From Methanomicrobiaceae archaeon (GTDB lineage Archaea > Halobacteriota > Methanomicrobia > Methanomicrobiales > Methanomicrobiaceae), in the NCBI GenBank assembly GCA_029762625.1, contig JARVGI010000002.1, forward strand, positions 126,772 through 190,771: a stretch of 64,000 nucleotides of DNA. Direction: 5' to 3'. A program made the translations under genes and the position numbers. Positions 54,000 through 62,608 of this stretch are shown one piece after another. The notes beneath the pieces were generated by a model. It was not told the origin of the DNA, ran no database searches, and was given only the letters and a program-made list of their open reading frames with translations. How positions within the stretch are numbered: the stretch's first letter is position 1; each line of letters begins with the position of its first letter.

Positions 54000-55958
54000 T
54001 CACTGCAGAGGTGCGGGTGCATCAGTACCGCGCGATCCGCCTCCCCCCGCCGCACCGCCCCGGGGCTGCTTGCGGTTCATGAGTGCCCGGTGCTCGGGGG
54101 TTCCGATCGGTGCGTACTCCGAGACCTCCCTGCCCATAGCGTATGCGAGGTAGATGGCGCTGTTGATAAGCCCGATATGGGTGAACGCCTGGGGGAAGTT
54201 CCCGAGGAACGCTCCGGTCACCGGGTCGAACTGCTCGGCGTAGAGGCCGACATGGTTGGCATGGCCGACCATCCGTTCAAAGAGCTCGCGAGCCTCGTCC
54301 ACCCGTCCCGAGAGCGCCAGGACATCGATCAGCCAGAAGGTACAGAGCCCGAATGCTCCTTCCTCGCCGGGAAGACCGTCGTCCGCCAGGTAGCGGTAGA
54401 CGAAGCCGTTTGCCACCAGACCTTCGATCGTCCGATCGATCGTCGACTGCACCCGCTCATCGTCGAAGGGGAGGAACTCCAGCAGCGGTATGCGGAGATT
54501 GGCCGCGTCCAGGGTCTTCGATCCATAACTCTGCACGAATGCACCCACCTCAGTGTCATACCCATGTGCAAGCACCTGCGCTTTGATCTCGCTGCGGCTC
54601 CTCCTCCAGCGTTCCACATCGCCCGTAAAGCCGCACTGCTCTGCCATGTGGATTGCCCGGTCGAGCGCCACCCAGAGCATCACCTTCGAGTAGACGAAGT
54701 GGCGGGGTTCGCTGCGGATCTCCCAGATACCGTGATCCGGCTCATGCCAGAGCGCGCACGCCTCATCGGCGACCCGGGCTAAAAACGCCATTTGATGCTC
54801 TGGCATCTCGAATCCGCGGCGCTGCAGCTCGTATGCGGTGTTGAGCAGCTCCCCGTAGATCTCCAGCTGGAGCTGCGTGGCCGCGCCGTTGCCGATCCGG
54901 ACGGGGCGCGAACCGCAATAGCCCTCGAGATGATCGAGCTCCTCCTCGCCGAGGTCCGATCGCCCGTGGATGCCGTACATGATCTGGAGCGCCGGCCCCT
55001 GTTCGGCCTGCATCTCCGAGACCCGTTCCATCCAGGAGAGGAGTTCGACCGCCTCCGTCTCATGCCCGAGGGCGATGAGCGCCTGCGCCGTCATGGCAGA
55101 GTCGCGTATCCACGCGTACCGGTAATCCCAGTTCCGGACGCCGCCTATCTCCTCGGGGAGCGATGTCGTCGGTGCGGCGGCGATTGCCCCGGTCGCCGCA
55201 TTCGTCAGCATTTTCAGGGCGAGCTCCGACCGGAGAAGCATCGGGAACCAGTCGCCTGCCCATGCCGGTGCGTGGGTCGTGCCGTCCCTGTGCGCCCATT
55301 GGCGCCACGTCGCGATCGTCTCCTCCTCGGCCGCGGTCACGCCACCGGGATCGAAGGTCATATCCTCCGTCCCCCACCGGGTGACCAGAACCCGCCGGTC
55401 GCCCTCCTGCATGGTAACGCGCGCCCTGAGCACCTGCCCGTCACCTTCATCGGCCACCGTCCCCCCGGCAAGGCCGAAGAGCACCATCTCGTCCCTGCCG
55501 TCGGTCGCCAGCCAGCCACCGGGGATGCGCTCGATACCGGTCGGCGACCTCCCGTAGTCCAGCCGCGGCGACCACTCCACTCTCACCTCTGTTGTCCCCC
55601 GGGTGCACCTGAGGATGCGGTGGATCTCGGGCGGGGCGTGCGACCCTCCCCGGCCGGTGAGGTCCCCCGCAAGCGGCATCAGGTCGGTCACCGCAAGCGA
55701 TCCGCGCTCGCCGGGAAACTCCGTCTTCAGTACGTTCGTGTCCTGCACGTAGCGCTGCTCTCCAAGACCCGCCTCCGGGACGGTAACCGCAAACCTCCCG
55801 CCCCGCCGATAATCCAGGATGGCGCCAAAGACACTGGGGCGGTCAAGGTACGGAAAACAGCACCAGTCGATGGACCCGTCGCGTCCGACGAGGGCAACGG
55901 TGCGGAGATTTCCGATGGCGGCATACGCAGCAATCGGCTTGTAATGTCCGCCCTGCAT
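54000..55958 (-). CDS. Glycoside hydrolase family 15 (glucoamylase/trehalase-like)
   Basis: This roughly 652-residue protein carries the N-terminal beta-sandwich domain of prokaryotic GH15 enzymes (start YKPIAAYAAIGNLRTVALVGRDGSIDWCCFP), then the (alpha/alpha)6 catalytic barrel: GGVRNWDYRYAWIRDSAMTAQAL, LWHEPDHGIWEIRSEPRHFVYSK with the general acid Glu, and GLYAEQFDPVTGAFLGNFPQAFTHIGL with the general base Glu. It releases glucose from alpha-glucans or trehalose. The C-terminal tail is Gly/Arg/Pro-rich. The ATG at 55958 follows GGGTGAGGGT and lies four bases after the upstream oxidoreductase stop. No signal peptide: probably cytoplasmic, acting on glycogen or trehalose. Confidence 0.95.
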   Translation of the reverse strand: MQGGHYKPIAAYAAIGNLRTVALVGRDGSIDWCCFPYLDRPSVFGAILDYRRGGRFAVTVPEAGLGEQRYVQDTNVLKTEFPGERGSLAVTDLMPLAGDLTGRGGSHAPPEIHRILRCTRGTTEVRVEWSPRLDYGRSPTGIERIPGGWLATDGRDEMVLFGLAGGTVADEGDGQVLRARVTMQEGDRRVLVTRWGTEDMTFDPGGVTAAEEETIATWRQWAHRDGTTHAPAWAGDWFPMLLRSELALKMLTNAATGAIAAAPTTSLPEEIGGVRNWDYRYAWIRDSAMTAQALIALGHETEAVELLSWMERVSEMQAEQGPALQIMYGIHGRSDLGEEELDHLEGYCGSRPVRIGNGAATQLQLEIYGELLNTAYELQRRGFEMPEHQMAFLARVADEACALWHEPDHGIWEIRSEPRHFVYSKVMLWVALDRAIHMAEQCGFTGDVERWRRSRSEIKAQVLAHGYDTEVGAFVQSYGSKTLDAANLRIPLLEFLPFDDERVQSTIDRTIEGLVANGFVYRYLADDGLPGEEGAFGLCTFWLIDVLALSGRVDEARELFERMVGHANHVGLYAEQFDPVTGAFLGNFPQAFTHIGLINSAIYLAYAMGREVSEYAPIGTPEHRALMNRKQPRGGAAGGGGSRGTDAPAPLQ

Positions 55959-55962
55959 ACCC

Positions 55963-56937
55963 TCACCCGACAAGTGCGGGGAGTACTTCTCGCCCGAAGT
56001 CCTCGATGAAGGTGGCCTGGTCGTCCGTCACGTTATGGAGATAGATCTTGTCAACGCCGAGGTCCAGGAACGTCTGCAGCCACTCGGTATGCAGGCTCAG
56101 GTCCGACGAGACCCGGATATGCTGTCTCAGCTCCTCCCGGTCGACATGTTCCCCCATCGCATCAAACTCGGCGGGACTCCTGATCTCGGTAATGAGCCCC
56201 CCGCCGAAGACCAGGTTCCGCCACTGCTCCCATGCGCCCCGGAGCGCCTCCTCCTCGGTCCGGGCGTACGCAATATCGAGTTTGAGATAGATCCGCTTTC
56301 CTTCGCCACCGCCTTTGCGGAAGAGCTCGATGCTCTCTTTCAGTTCGCAGACCGGTTTTGCCAGGGTGATGAGGCCGTCGGCCCACCCCGCCACCCATTC
56401 CACGGTGCTGCAGGCGTTTGCAGCGGCAAAGAGAAGCGGCGGCTCCGGTGGGCGCGTATAGAGGTGCGCCCGGTCAACCCTGATATGCCCGTCGAATGTC
56501 ACGCGCGCTCCCGCCCAGAGGTCGCGCATCACGCCGGCGCACTGAAGCAGCCGCTCGTTCCTTTCGGAACGGTTCGGCCAGCGTTCGCCGATAATCCCCT
56601 CGTTGAGCACCTCTCCGCTGCCGATGCCCATCCAGAACCTGCCGGGAAACATATCGGCGAGCGTCGCCGCGCTCTGGGCGAGGACGGCCGGGTGGTAGCG
56701 ATAGCCGGGTGCGGTGATGATCCCGAAGGGGATCGTCGTCGCGTGCATCGCGGCACCGAGCCACGACCATGCGAAGCCGCTCTCTCCCTGCGTCTCGCTC
56801 CACGGGTGGAAGTGGTCGGAGGAGAGCACCGACCGGAATCCGGCCGCCTCGGCAGCCAGCGTGAAGGTGAGCAGATCACGGGGGCGGAACTGCTCATGCG
56901 AAGCATAGTACCCAATCTTCTGTCCGTTCTCATTCAT
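55963..56937 (-). CDS. LLM-class flavin/F420 oxidoreductase (TIGR03885-like) 1
   Basis: This 324-residue protein of the luciferase-like monooxygenase superfamily has IGYYASHEQFRPRDLLTFTLAAEAAGF, SSDHFHPWSETQGESGFAWSWLGAA and RFWMGIGSGEVLNEGIIGERWP, typical of the family annotated as probable non-F420 flavinoid oxidoreductases (TIGR03885), related to F420-dependent glucose-6-phosphate dehydrogenases. Cofactor (F420 or FMN) is undecided. The ATG at 56937 follows GGAGGTGCATGC. It is the downstream member of a tandem pair (110 bases apart) and is directly followed by the GH15 gene. Confidence 0.9.
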   Translation of the reverse strand: MNENGQKIGYYASHEQFRPRDLLTFTLAAEAAGFRSVLSSDHFHPWSETQGESGFAWSWLGAAMHATTIPFGIITAPGYRYHPAVLAQSAATLADMFPGRFWMGIGSGEVLNEGIIGERWPNRSERNERLLQCAGVMRDLWAGARVTFDGHIRVDRAHLYTRPPEPPLLFAAANACSTVEWVAGWADGLITLAKPVCELKESIELFRKGGGEGKRIYLKLDIAYARTEEEALRGAWEQWRNLVFGGGLITEIRSPAEFDAMGEHVDREELRQHIRVSSDLSLHTEWLQTFLDLGVDKIYLHNVTDDQATFIEDFGREVLPALVG

Positions 56938-57047
56938 GCATGCACCTCCGGTGCGCAATCCTTCGATCCCACCCGCGTCTGCCGGCACCCGGGGCGGCTC
57001 CACCCGTTCTGGCGGGATATGCAATCAGCGCAGCCGATCGGGCGGCA

Positions 57048-58022
57048 TTATCCGGTGAGGGCAGGCAGCACTTCGTTCCCGAAGTCTTCGATGAACGCGT
57101 CCTGATCCCGGTTCACGTTATGGAGATACAGGCGGGAAAACCCGAGCCCGATATCGGCTTTCAGCCATTCGATATGCTCCTCCGGGTCCGCGGAGACACG
57201 CACCTCGCCGGCAACCTCGTCCGGCGTGATGAACGCGGCGGCGGCATCGAACTGGCCGGGGGTCCTCAGGTTCTCCAGCACCGTGCTGGAGAGGATATTG
57301 GCGCGCCACTGGTCGTGCGCCCCTGCAACCGCCTCCTCGTGCGTCCGGGCGTAGGAGAGATCGACCTTGAGATACCGCTCCTTCCCCGCGCCGCCGCCGC
57401 GGGAAAACGCCGCCGCAATATCCCGGAGGTCTTCAGGAGGTCGTGCGACGGTGATGAGGCCGTCCGCCCATCCGCCCACCCACTCCGCGGTGTCGGCGGA
57501 GAGGGCGGCGCCGAGCAACGCCGGCGGTTCTGCAGCGCGGGTGTGGAGGTGCGCTTCGACGGTGCGGATGGGGCCTGTGGTCGTCACGGTTTCCCCCGCC
57601 CAGAGCCTGCGCATGATGGCCGCCGCCTCCCGCAGCCGCTCGTTTCGCTCCTGTTTCGGAGGGCATGCCTCACCGCAAATCCCTTCGTTGAGCACCTGCC
57701 CGCTCCCGACGGCGACAAAGAACCTGCCGGGGTACATCTCGGCAAGGGTTGCCGCCGCCTGCGCGATGATGGCGGGATGGTAGCGCTGGACGGGTGCGCA
57801 GACAACCCCCGCCGAGAGCGAGGTCGCCTGCAGTGCCGCCCCGAGCCATGACCATGCAAATCCGCTCTCCCCCTGCCGCCAGCTCCACGGGTGGAAGTGA
57901 TCGGAGGAGAGTACGCTGCCGAATCCGGCATGCTCTGCACGGTGTGCGAGCTGCAGCAGAGAACTCGGGCGAAACTGCTCGTGGGATGCGTGGTAGCCAA
58001 TCGCCAGCTCCGGATCCGTCAT
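57048..58022 (-). CDS. LLM-class flavin/F420 oxidoreductase (TIGR03885-like) 2
   Basis: This protein is also 324 residues, with the same motifs as its neighbour: IGYHASHEQFRPSSLLQLAHR, SSDHFHPWSWRQGESGFAWSWLGAA and RFFVAVGSGQVLNEGICGEACP. The two are full-length homologues but differ at many positions, so the tandem duplication is old. The ATG at 58022 follows GGAGGCGGTGCG. The ATTAAATATC element at 58081-58090 (minus strand) sits 59-68 bases upstream and is the likely promoter of the four-gene run LLM-LLM-GH15-methyltransferase. A glucose- or glucose-phosphate-related substrate is possible from the GH15 link. Confidence 0.9.
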   Translation of the reverse strand: MTDPELAIGYHASHEQFRPSSLLQLAHRAEHAGFGSVLSSDHFHPWSWRQGESGFAWSWLGAALQATSLSAGVVCAPVQRYHPAIIAQAAATLAEMYPGRFFVAVGSGQVLNEGICGEACPPKQERNERLREAAAIMRRLWAGETVTTTGPIRTVEAHLHTRAAEPPALLGAALSADTAEWVGGWADGLITVARPPEDLRDIAAAFSRGGGAGKERYLKVDLSYARTHEEAVAGAHDQWRANILSSTVLENLRTPGQFDAAAAFITPDEVAGEVRVSADPEEHIEWLKADIGLGFSRLYLHNVNRDQDAFIEDFGNEVLPALTG

Positions 58023-58080
58023 TCGCACCGCCTCCATCGTGGATTCCGATCCGGGGAACCGGTGATAGACAGCATCGCCG

Positions 58081-58090
58081 GATATTTAAT
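58081..58090 (-). promoter_or_regulatory. Putative promoter of the LLM-GH15 operon
   Basis: ATTAAATATC on the minus strand is 59-68 bases upstream of the first start codon (58022), predicting a leader of about 35-40 bases. Confidence 0.4.
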
Positions 58091-58317
58091 GGTGTCGCCC
58101 GGCACGTCCACGACCTGTCCCCGCATCCGGGGGGCATACGGGATCCCTGCACAGCAGGCGACCGGGCCGTGGTTCCTGAACGTCAGGCGCCGTATCTGCC
58201 GCACCAGCGGTGATGGATGTGCCGACGCAGGGAGCCGCCGGCAAACGACTATCATCTGCTCCCTCGTAATGGGGAGTACGGGGCTGTGCACCCCGGCGAC
58301 ACGGGGGAGAGGATGGA

Positions 58318-59745
58318 ATGAGCATGATCATCGATGTGACCGGGCTGTTCGTCTCCCTGATGGCCCTCGGCGTCCTGCTCCTCATCGGGCAGGCGATACG
58401 GAGCAGCGTGGGCATACTCCGGGCCATCTTCCTGCCAACCTCGATCATCGCCGGGTTCATCGGCCTCCTCATCGGCCCCCAGGCGCTCGGCGCCCTGATC
58501 ACCCGTGTTGCGGGGCCCGATGCGCTCTTTGCCGGCGGCCTCCTCCCTCCTTCTCTGCTGGACGTATGGTCGGAACTGCCGGTCCTCCTCATCAACGTGG
58601 TCTTTGCCGCCCTCTTTCTCGGCAAGGCCATTCCGGGGATCCGCGAGATCTGGTCGGTCGCCGGTCCTGTCATCACCTATGGCCAGACCGTTGCCTGGGG
58701 ACAGTACGTCGTCGGGCTTCTCCTGGCGCTCCTGATCCTGACACCCGTCTTCGGCCTGCCGCCGGAGGCCGGCGCTTTGATCGAGATCGGGTTTGAAGGC
58801 GGTCACGGGACAGCTGCCGGCCTCTCCGGGTCGTTTGAGGCCCTGGGGTTTGCCGAGGCCGCCGACCTTGCCCTCGGGCTTGCCACGGTCGGGGTGGTGA
58901 TGGGTGTGGTCATCGGCGTCGCCCTGGTGAACCGATCGTTCCGCTCGGGGCAGATACCCGCCCCCGGGACGGTCCTGCACCCGGAGGCGGAGGAGATTCT
59001 CGTGTGCGAGACCATGCAGGAGCAACCCCCCGGTGAGGTCGATCATCCCGATATCGCCGCCGAGTCCCTCTCCATCCACCTGGGGGTCGTCTCCCTCGCC
59101 ATCATCATCGGGTGGGTGCTCCTCCAGGCCCTCATCCGGGCGGAAGCAGTGCTCCTTGACCTGGTCGGGATGCAGGACTTCGCCCTGATGCACTACATCC
59201 CGCTCTTCCCGCTGGCGATGATCGGCGGGCTCATCCTGCAGGTGGCGCTGGAACGGCTGGGCCGGAGCGATCACCTGAACCGCCCCCTCATCAACCGCAT
59301 CTCCGGCACCGCCCTCGACGTCCTCATCCTTGCTGCCATTGCCACGCTCTCGCTGACCGTCATCGGGGAGCACCTTGTACCGTTCCTCATCCTTGCCGCT
59401 GCCGGGGTCCTCTGGAACGTGGGCGCATTTCTTCTTCTCGCCCCCCGGCTGATCCCGGAGCACTGGTTTGCGCGGGGCATCCCCAACTTCGGGCAGAGCA
59501 TGGGCATGACCGCGACCGGCCTGCTCCTCTCGCGGATGACCGACCCGAACGACCGCGCCCGGGGCGTAGAAGGGTTCGGCTACAAGCAGCTGCTCTTCGA
59601 ACCGGTCGTCGGGGGAGGGCTTTTTACCGCTGCATCGATGCCCCTGATCGTCCAGTTCGGGCCCGTGGTGATGCTCCTCGTGACGGCGGTCGTTATGGCC
59701 GGATGGCTCATCTTCGGCCTGATCTCGTTTGGCCGTTCCGCCTGA
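58318..59745 (+). CDS. gltS: GltS-type sodium/glutamate symporter
   Basis: This 475-residue protein has about 12 helices. The GltS patterns are IRSSVGILRAIFLPTSIIAGFIGLLIGPQ near the start, GFEGGHGTAAGLSGSFEALGF (the first re-entrant loop) and HWFARGIPNFGQSMGMTATGLLLSRM, then GYKQLLFEPVVGGGLFTAA in the second half. It probably takes up glutamate or a related acid with Na+. A strong ribosome site GGGGGAGAGGATGGA precedes the ATG. The region between helices 6 and 7 holds a longer acidic soluble loop (about residues 215-250) than usual. It is transcribed away from the LLM operon. Confidence 0.93.
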   Translation: MSMIIDVTGLFVSLMALGVLLLIGQAIRSSVGILRAIFLPTSIIAGFIGLLIGPQALGALITRVAGPDALFAGGLLPPSLLDVWSELPVLLINVVFAALFLGKAIPGIREIWSVAGPVITYGQTVAWGQYVVGLLLALLILTPVFGLPPEAGALIEIGFEGGHGTAAGLSGSFEALGFAEAADLALGLATVGVVMGVVIGVALVNRSFRSGQIPAPGTVLHPEAEEILVCETMQEQPPGEVDHPDIAAESLSIHLGVVSLAIIIGWVLLQALIRAEAVLLDLVGMQDFALMHYIPLFPLAMIGGLILQVALERLGRSDHLNRPLINRISGTALDVLILAAIATLSLTVIGEHLVPFLILAAAGVLWNVGAFLLLAPRLIPEHWFARGIPNFGQSMGMTATGLLLSRMTDPNDRARGVEGFGYKQLLFEPVVGGGLFTAASMPLIVQFGPVVMLLVTAVVMAGWLIFGLISFGRSA

Positions 59746-59792
59746 GCCGACAATCCGGCTTCCTGTCCACCGATCGGTCCGGGAACGGGAGG

Positions 59793-60866
59793 ATGGCATG
59801 CAGTCCTGCCACACCCTTTAATAGCTCATCGGTGTACTTTCGGCGTCAATGGGATCCAGCGCGTCTCCTCGACAGTTACGGCGTCCCTCTCCTTGCAGCA
59901 GCCATCTTCGTCGTTGCCGCGGTTGTGTTCTGGCCGCTGCTCGATGTGGTGCTCCTGAGCGTGACCCTCGCCGTGGTTGTCATGCCGCTCCAGAAACGCC
60001 TCAACCGCACACTGCATCCCCCGATCTCTGCCATCATCCTGACCTGCACGCTGGTTGTCCTGCTTTTCGCCTTCGGGTCCTTCATCGCCGCTCTTCTCTA
60101 CCAGAATGCCGATTACCTCATTGAGGGCGTCAGGAGCCTCGTTTCCCTCATTGAGAGGATCCAGGCCGGGGTGTACGGGATGCCCTCCTTCGTCTCACCG
60201 GAGGCGGTGCAGGAATGGTTTGCTGTGCGCCTGGCGGGCGTCCTCGATTCCCTGACCGCGCGAACGGTTGCCGCCCCGGGCGACCTCCTCCGCGCCGCCA
60301 TCTTTTTTCTGGCTTTCTATCTTGCCCTCCTCTCCGGCGAGCGGGTGTATGCCGGAATCCTGCAGAAACTGCCGGGCCGGCTCGCCGGCGCCTTCGGCGC
60401 GGTGGCGGTGCGATCCGCCGATACGCTCTATGCCATCTACGTCGTCGAGGTCATCGTCGCGGTCATCACGTTCTTCATCGCAGTGCCGTTCTTTTTCTTC
60501 ATGGGCTATGAGCGCATCTTCCTGTTCTCCTTTATTACCGCCGTCTTCCAGCTGGTGCCGGTCATCGGCCCCTCGGTTCTTGTGGTGCTCCTTGCCCTGC
60601 TGGCCGTGAGCGAGGGTGATCTCGTGCGGGCCGGCCTCATCATCGCCGTCGGCTATCCGGTCGTCGCCGCCGTTCCCGACATCTACATCCGGCCGTTTTT
60701 GATGGGTGAGCAGACCGGCATCAGCAAGGTGGTCCTCTGGATCGGCATCTTCGGCGGTATCCACGTGATGGGGCTCGTCGGGTTCGTCTTCGGGCCGCTG
60801 ATCCTGACCTGGGTGACGACGATCTATGGCCTCCTTGTCGGCGGGACGGAGCATGGCGGGGGATGA
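59793..60866 (+). CDS. AI-2E family transporter (PerM-like) 2
   Basis: This roughly 357-residue protein of the AI-2E/PerM family has SYGVPLLAAAIFVVAAVVFWPLLDVVLLSVTLAVVVMPLQKRL (abbreviated) at the start, a soluble middle (VRSLVSLIERIQAGVYGMPSF) and VFQLVPVIGPSVLVVLLALLAVSEGDL and GGIHVMGLVGFVFGPLILTWVTTIYGLL at the end. It is only distantly like the copy at 37300-38343. The start is uncertain: ATG 59793 follows GGGAGG at short spacing, GTG 59832 is also possible, and TTTAATAG (59817-59824) between them looks like a TATA box, which would favour a later start. The gene lies 47 bases after gltS. Confidence 0.88.
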   Translation: MACSPATPFNSSSVYFRRQWDPARLLDSYGVPLLAAAIFVVAAVVFWPLLDVVLLSVTLAVVVMPLQKRLNRTLHPPISAIILTCTLVVLLFAFGSFIAALLYQNADYLIEGVRSLVSLIERIQAGVYGMPSFVSPEAVQEWFAVRLAGVLDSLTARTVAAPGDLLRAAIFFLAFYLALLSGERVYAGILQKLPGRLAGAFGAVAVRSADTLYAIYVVEVIVAVITFFIAVPFFFFMGYERIFLFSFITAVFQLVPVIGPSVLVVLLALLAVSEGDLVRAGLIIAVGYPVVAAVPDIYIRPFLMGEQTGISKVVLWIGIFGGIHVMGLVGFVFGPLILTWVTTIYGLLVGGTEHGGG

Positions 60867-60955
60867 TCCGCCGGCGTTCCCCCGCAGATGGGGGTCATGC
60901 GGGGTGGGTGGGTCGGGCCGGACCCGGCCGGAACTGCGGTGGTGTGGGCACCGCG

Positions 60956-62365
60956 TCAGGCCAGTGCCGCGATCTCGGTAGCGATATAGTAGATCGAGAA
61001 GGCCGCGAAGAAGACGCCCACGGCAAAGGTCAGGACCGTGACCGGCAGGGAAGGCCGAAACGGCGCAGGAAGCGTGCGCAGGTTCAGGTAGAGCGTGACG
61101 AACGCCACCACCGGAATGTGGATCGCCTCGATGATCCCCGCGATGGCGAGGTAGGTGACGGGCTCCGGCCTGATGAGAATGAGGATAAGCGGAAGCACCC
61201 CCATCAGCCCCAGCAGGTAGATGCGGCGATAGAACCGCATCGATACCCAGCGCCCCGCCGCCTGCGCCTGGCGGGCGATGAAGATCGAGGCCTGGCCGAA
61301 CATCCTCGTCCAGCCGTCGAGGTTCGCGACGATCGTGCTCCAGAACGCGAAGAATGCGGCGAGGATCATCAGCCATGCTCCCGGCGGGCCCCAGACGTCC
61401 CCGAGGAGCACCGAGAGCACCGCCGTGACCTCGGGCCCTTCGGGGAGGAGGCCCTGCGGGCGGAGGAGCTCCGCGCCCAGGATGAGCAGGGCGACGAGCA
61501 GGACGAGCACGATGGTCGAGGCGATGGTGGTCGAGACGGTCATGATCCGGATCCAGTCCCGGAGATGGCCCTCCTGTGTGCTTTCAAGGTGCGAAAGATC
61601 CGGCAGTTCGGCCTCTTCGATGGCGGTCGTGTCGGTACCCGCAAGCATCTTCCCGCCCTCCTCCCCGTGGACGGTCGCGCAGGCGGCCCCGTAGCCCCGG
61701 GTCGTAAGCCAGTACGAGTACCAGATCAGGCCGGCAGCCCCCGACATCATAAACCCGATCCACGGGAGCAGCTCGGAGAAATCGACGGTATCGGGCAGCA
61801 CCGGCACCAGGCCGGCGGCGAGGGGCCCGGCCCCCGGAAAGACGTAGCCGGCGGTGATGACCAGCGCCGCGATGATGATCAGGGCCATCGCAATCGAGGC
61901 GTATTCCACCCCCCGGTACTTCCCGAAGAAGACCAGTGTCAGCGATATCAACAGAAATATGACCGCCCATGCGGTGAACCCGCCGGGAAGGGCGAGGATG
62001 ATCGCCGAACTGGCCGCACCCGCCATGCCGGTGATGGTGGCGACCGCCACGATGAGCTGGGGAACCAGGATGATCCATATCCCCCAGTTCGCCGGGCCCG
62101 GGAGGTTTTTGAACCCGTGCAGCAGCGATCCTCCGGTGACGACTGCATACCGGCCGATCTCGCGGGCGAGCAGCGCTTTGAGGAATATCGCGAGAACGAG
62201 CGTCCAGAGGACGGTGTAGCCGTAGAGCGAGGCGATCCGCGGGGTGAAGAGGAGTTCGCCGGTGGCGATGGCCGAGATCATCCAGATGATCGCCGGCCCT
62301 ATCCATTGCAGCACCTCACGGCCCCGGGGTGCGGGCGGAACGATGATCCGGTCATTCTGTGCCAT
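60956..62365 (-). CDS. Nramp family divalent metal transporter
   Basis: This 469-residue protein has about 11-12 helices. The N-terminal part IGPAIIWMISAIATGELLFTPRIASLYGY matches the Nramp start (normally GPGxxxSVAYIDPGN), with the DPGN metal-site motif replaced by ATGE. Other regions include AIFLKALLAREIGRYAVVTGGSLLHGF, VIFLLISLTLVFFGKYRGVEYASI and FWSTIVANLDGWTRMFGQAS. The lack of DPGN suggests a substrate different from Mn2+/Fe2+ carriers, like the NrmT/NRAMP-related subgroup. The ATG at 62365 follows GAGGGG. The open frame extends to 63265, but that part is the shadow of the gene on the other strand. ATTAAATAG near 62464-62472 is a possible TATA box. Confidence 0.87.
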   Translation of the reverse strand: MAQNDRIIVPPAPRGREVLQWIGPAIIWMISAIATGELLFTPRIASLYGYTVLWTLVLAIFLKALLAREIGRYAVVTGGSLLHGFKNLPGPANWGIWIILVPQLIVAVATITGMAGAASSAIILALPGGFTAWAVIFLLISLTLVFFGKYRGVEYASIAMALIIIAALVITAGYVFPGAGPLAAGLVPVLPDTVDFSELLPWIGFMMSGAAGLIWYSYWLTTRGYGAACATVHGEEGGKMLAGTDTTAIEEAELPDLSHLESTQEGHLRDWIRIMTVSTTIASTIVLVLLVALLILGAELLRPQGLLPEGPEVTAVLSVLLGDVWGPPGAWLMILAAFFAFWSTIVANLDGWTRMFGQASIFIARQAQAAGRWVSMRFYRRIYLLGLMGVLPLILILIRPEPVTYLAIAGIIEAIHIPVVAFVTLYLNLRTLPAPFRPSLPVTVLTFAVGVFFAAFSIYYIATEIAALA

Positions 62366-62608
62366 GGCAGGCATCCCCTCGCGTCCCGACGGACACGGCT
62401 GCGCACGCCCCGGGCGGATACACCCGGAGATGCCGGCCGTCCGGTGCAACCTGCATCCGCATCTATTTAATGCTTCTCCGGGCTGGCCTCTCGGTCCCCG
62501 TCCTGCCCCCCCTGCCTTCCGCCGGGTGCACCGGCGGCTCTTATGTGGTGCACCACCAACATCCTCTAGTACCGGTGTGTGGAATCGCACGGGGAGGAAT
62601 TCCGGAGT

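Noticed and set aside
58252-59814. 520-codon minus-strand open frame
   Set aside because: It is the antisense of gltS, with charged low-complexity composition and no recognisable domain.
60863-62470. 535-codon plus-strand open frame
   Set aside because: It is the antisense of the Nramp gene, highly charged with Arg/Asp/Gly/His bias and no motifs; the minus-strand frame has helices and family patterns.
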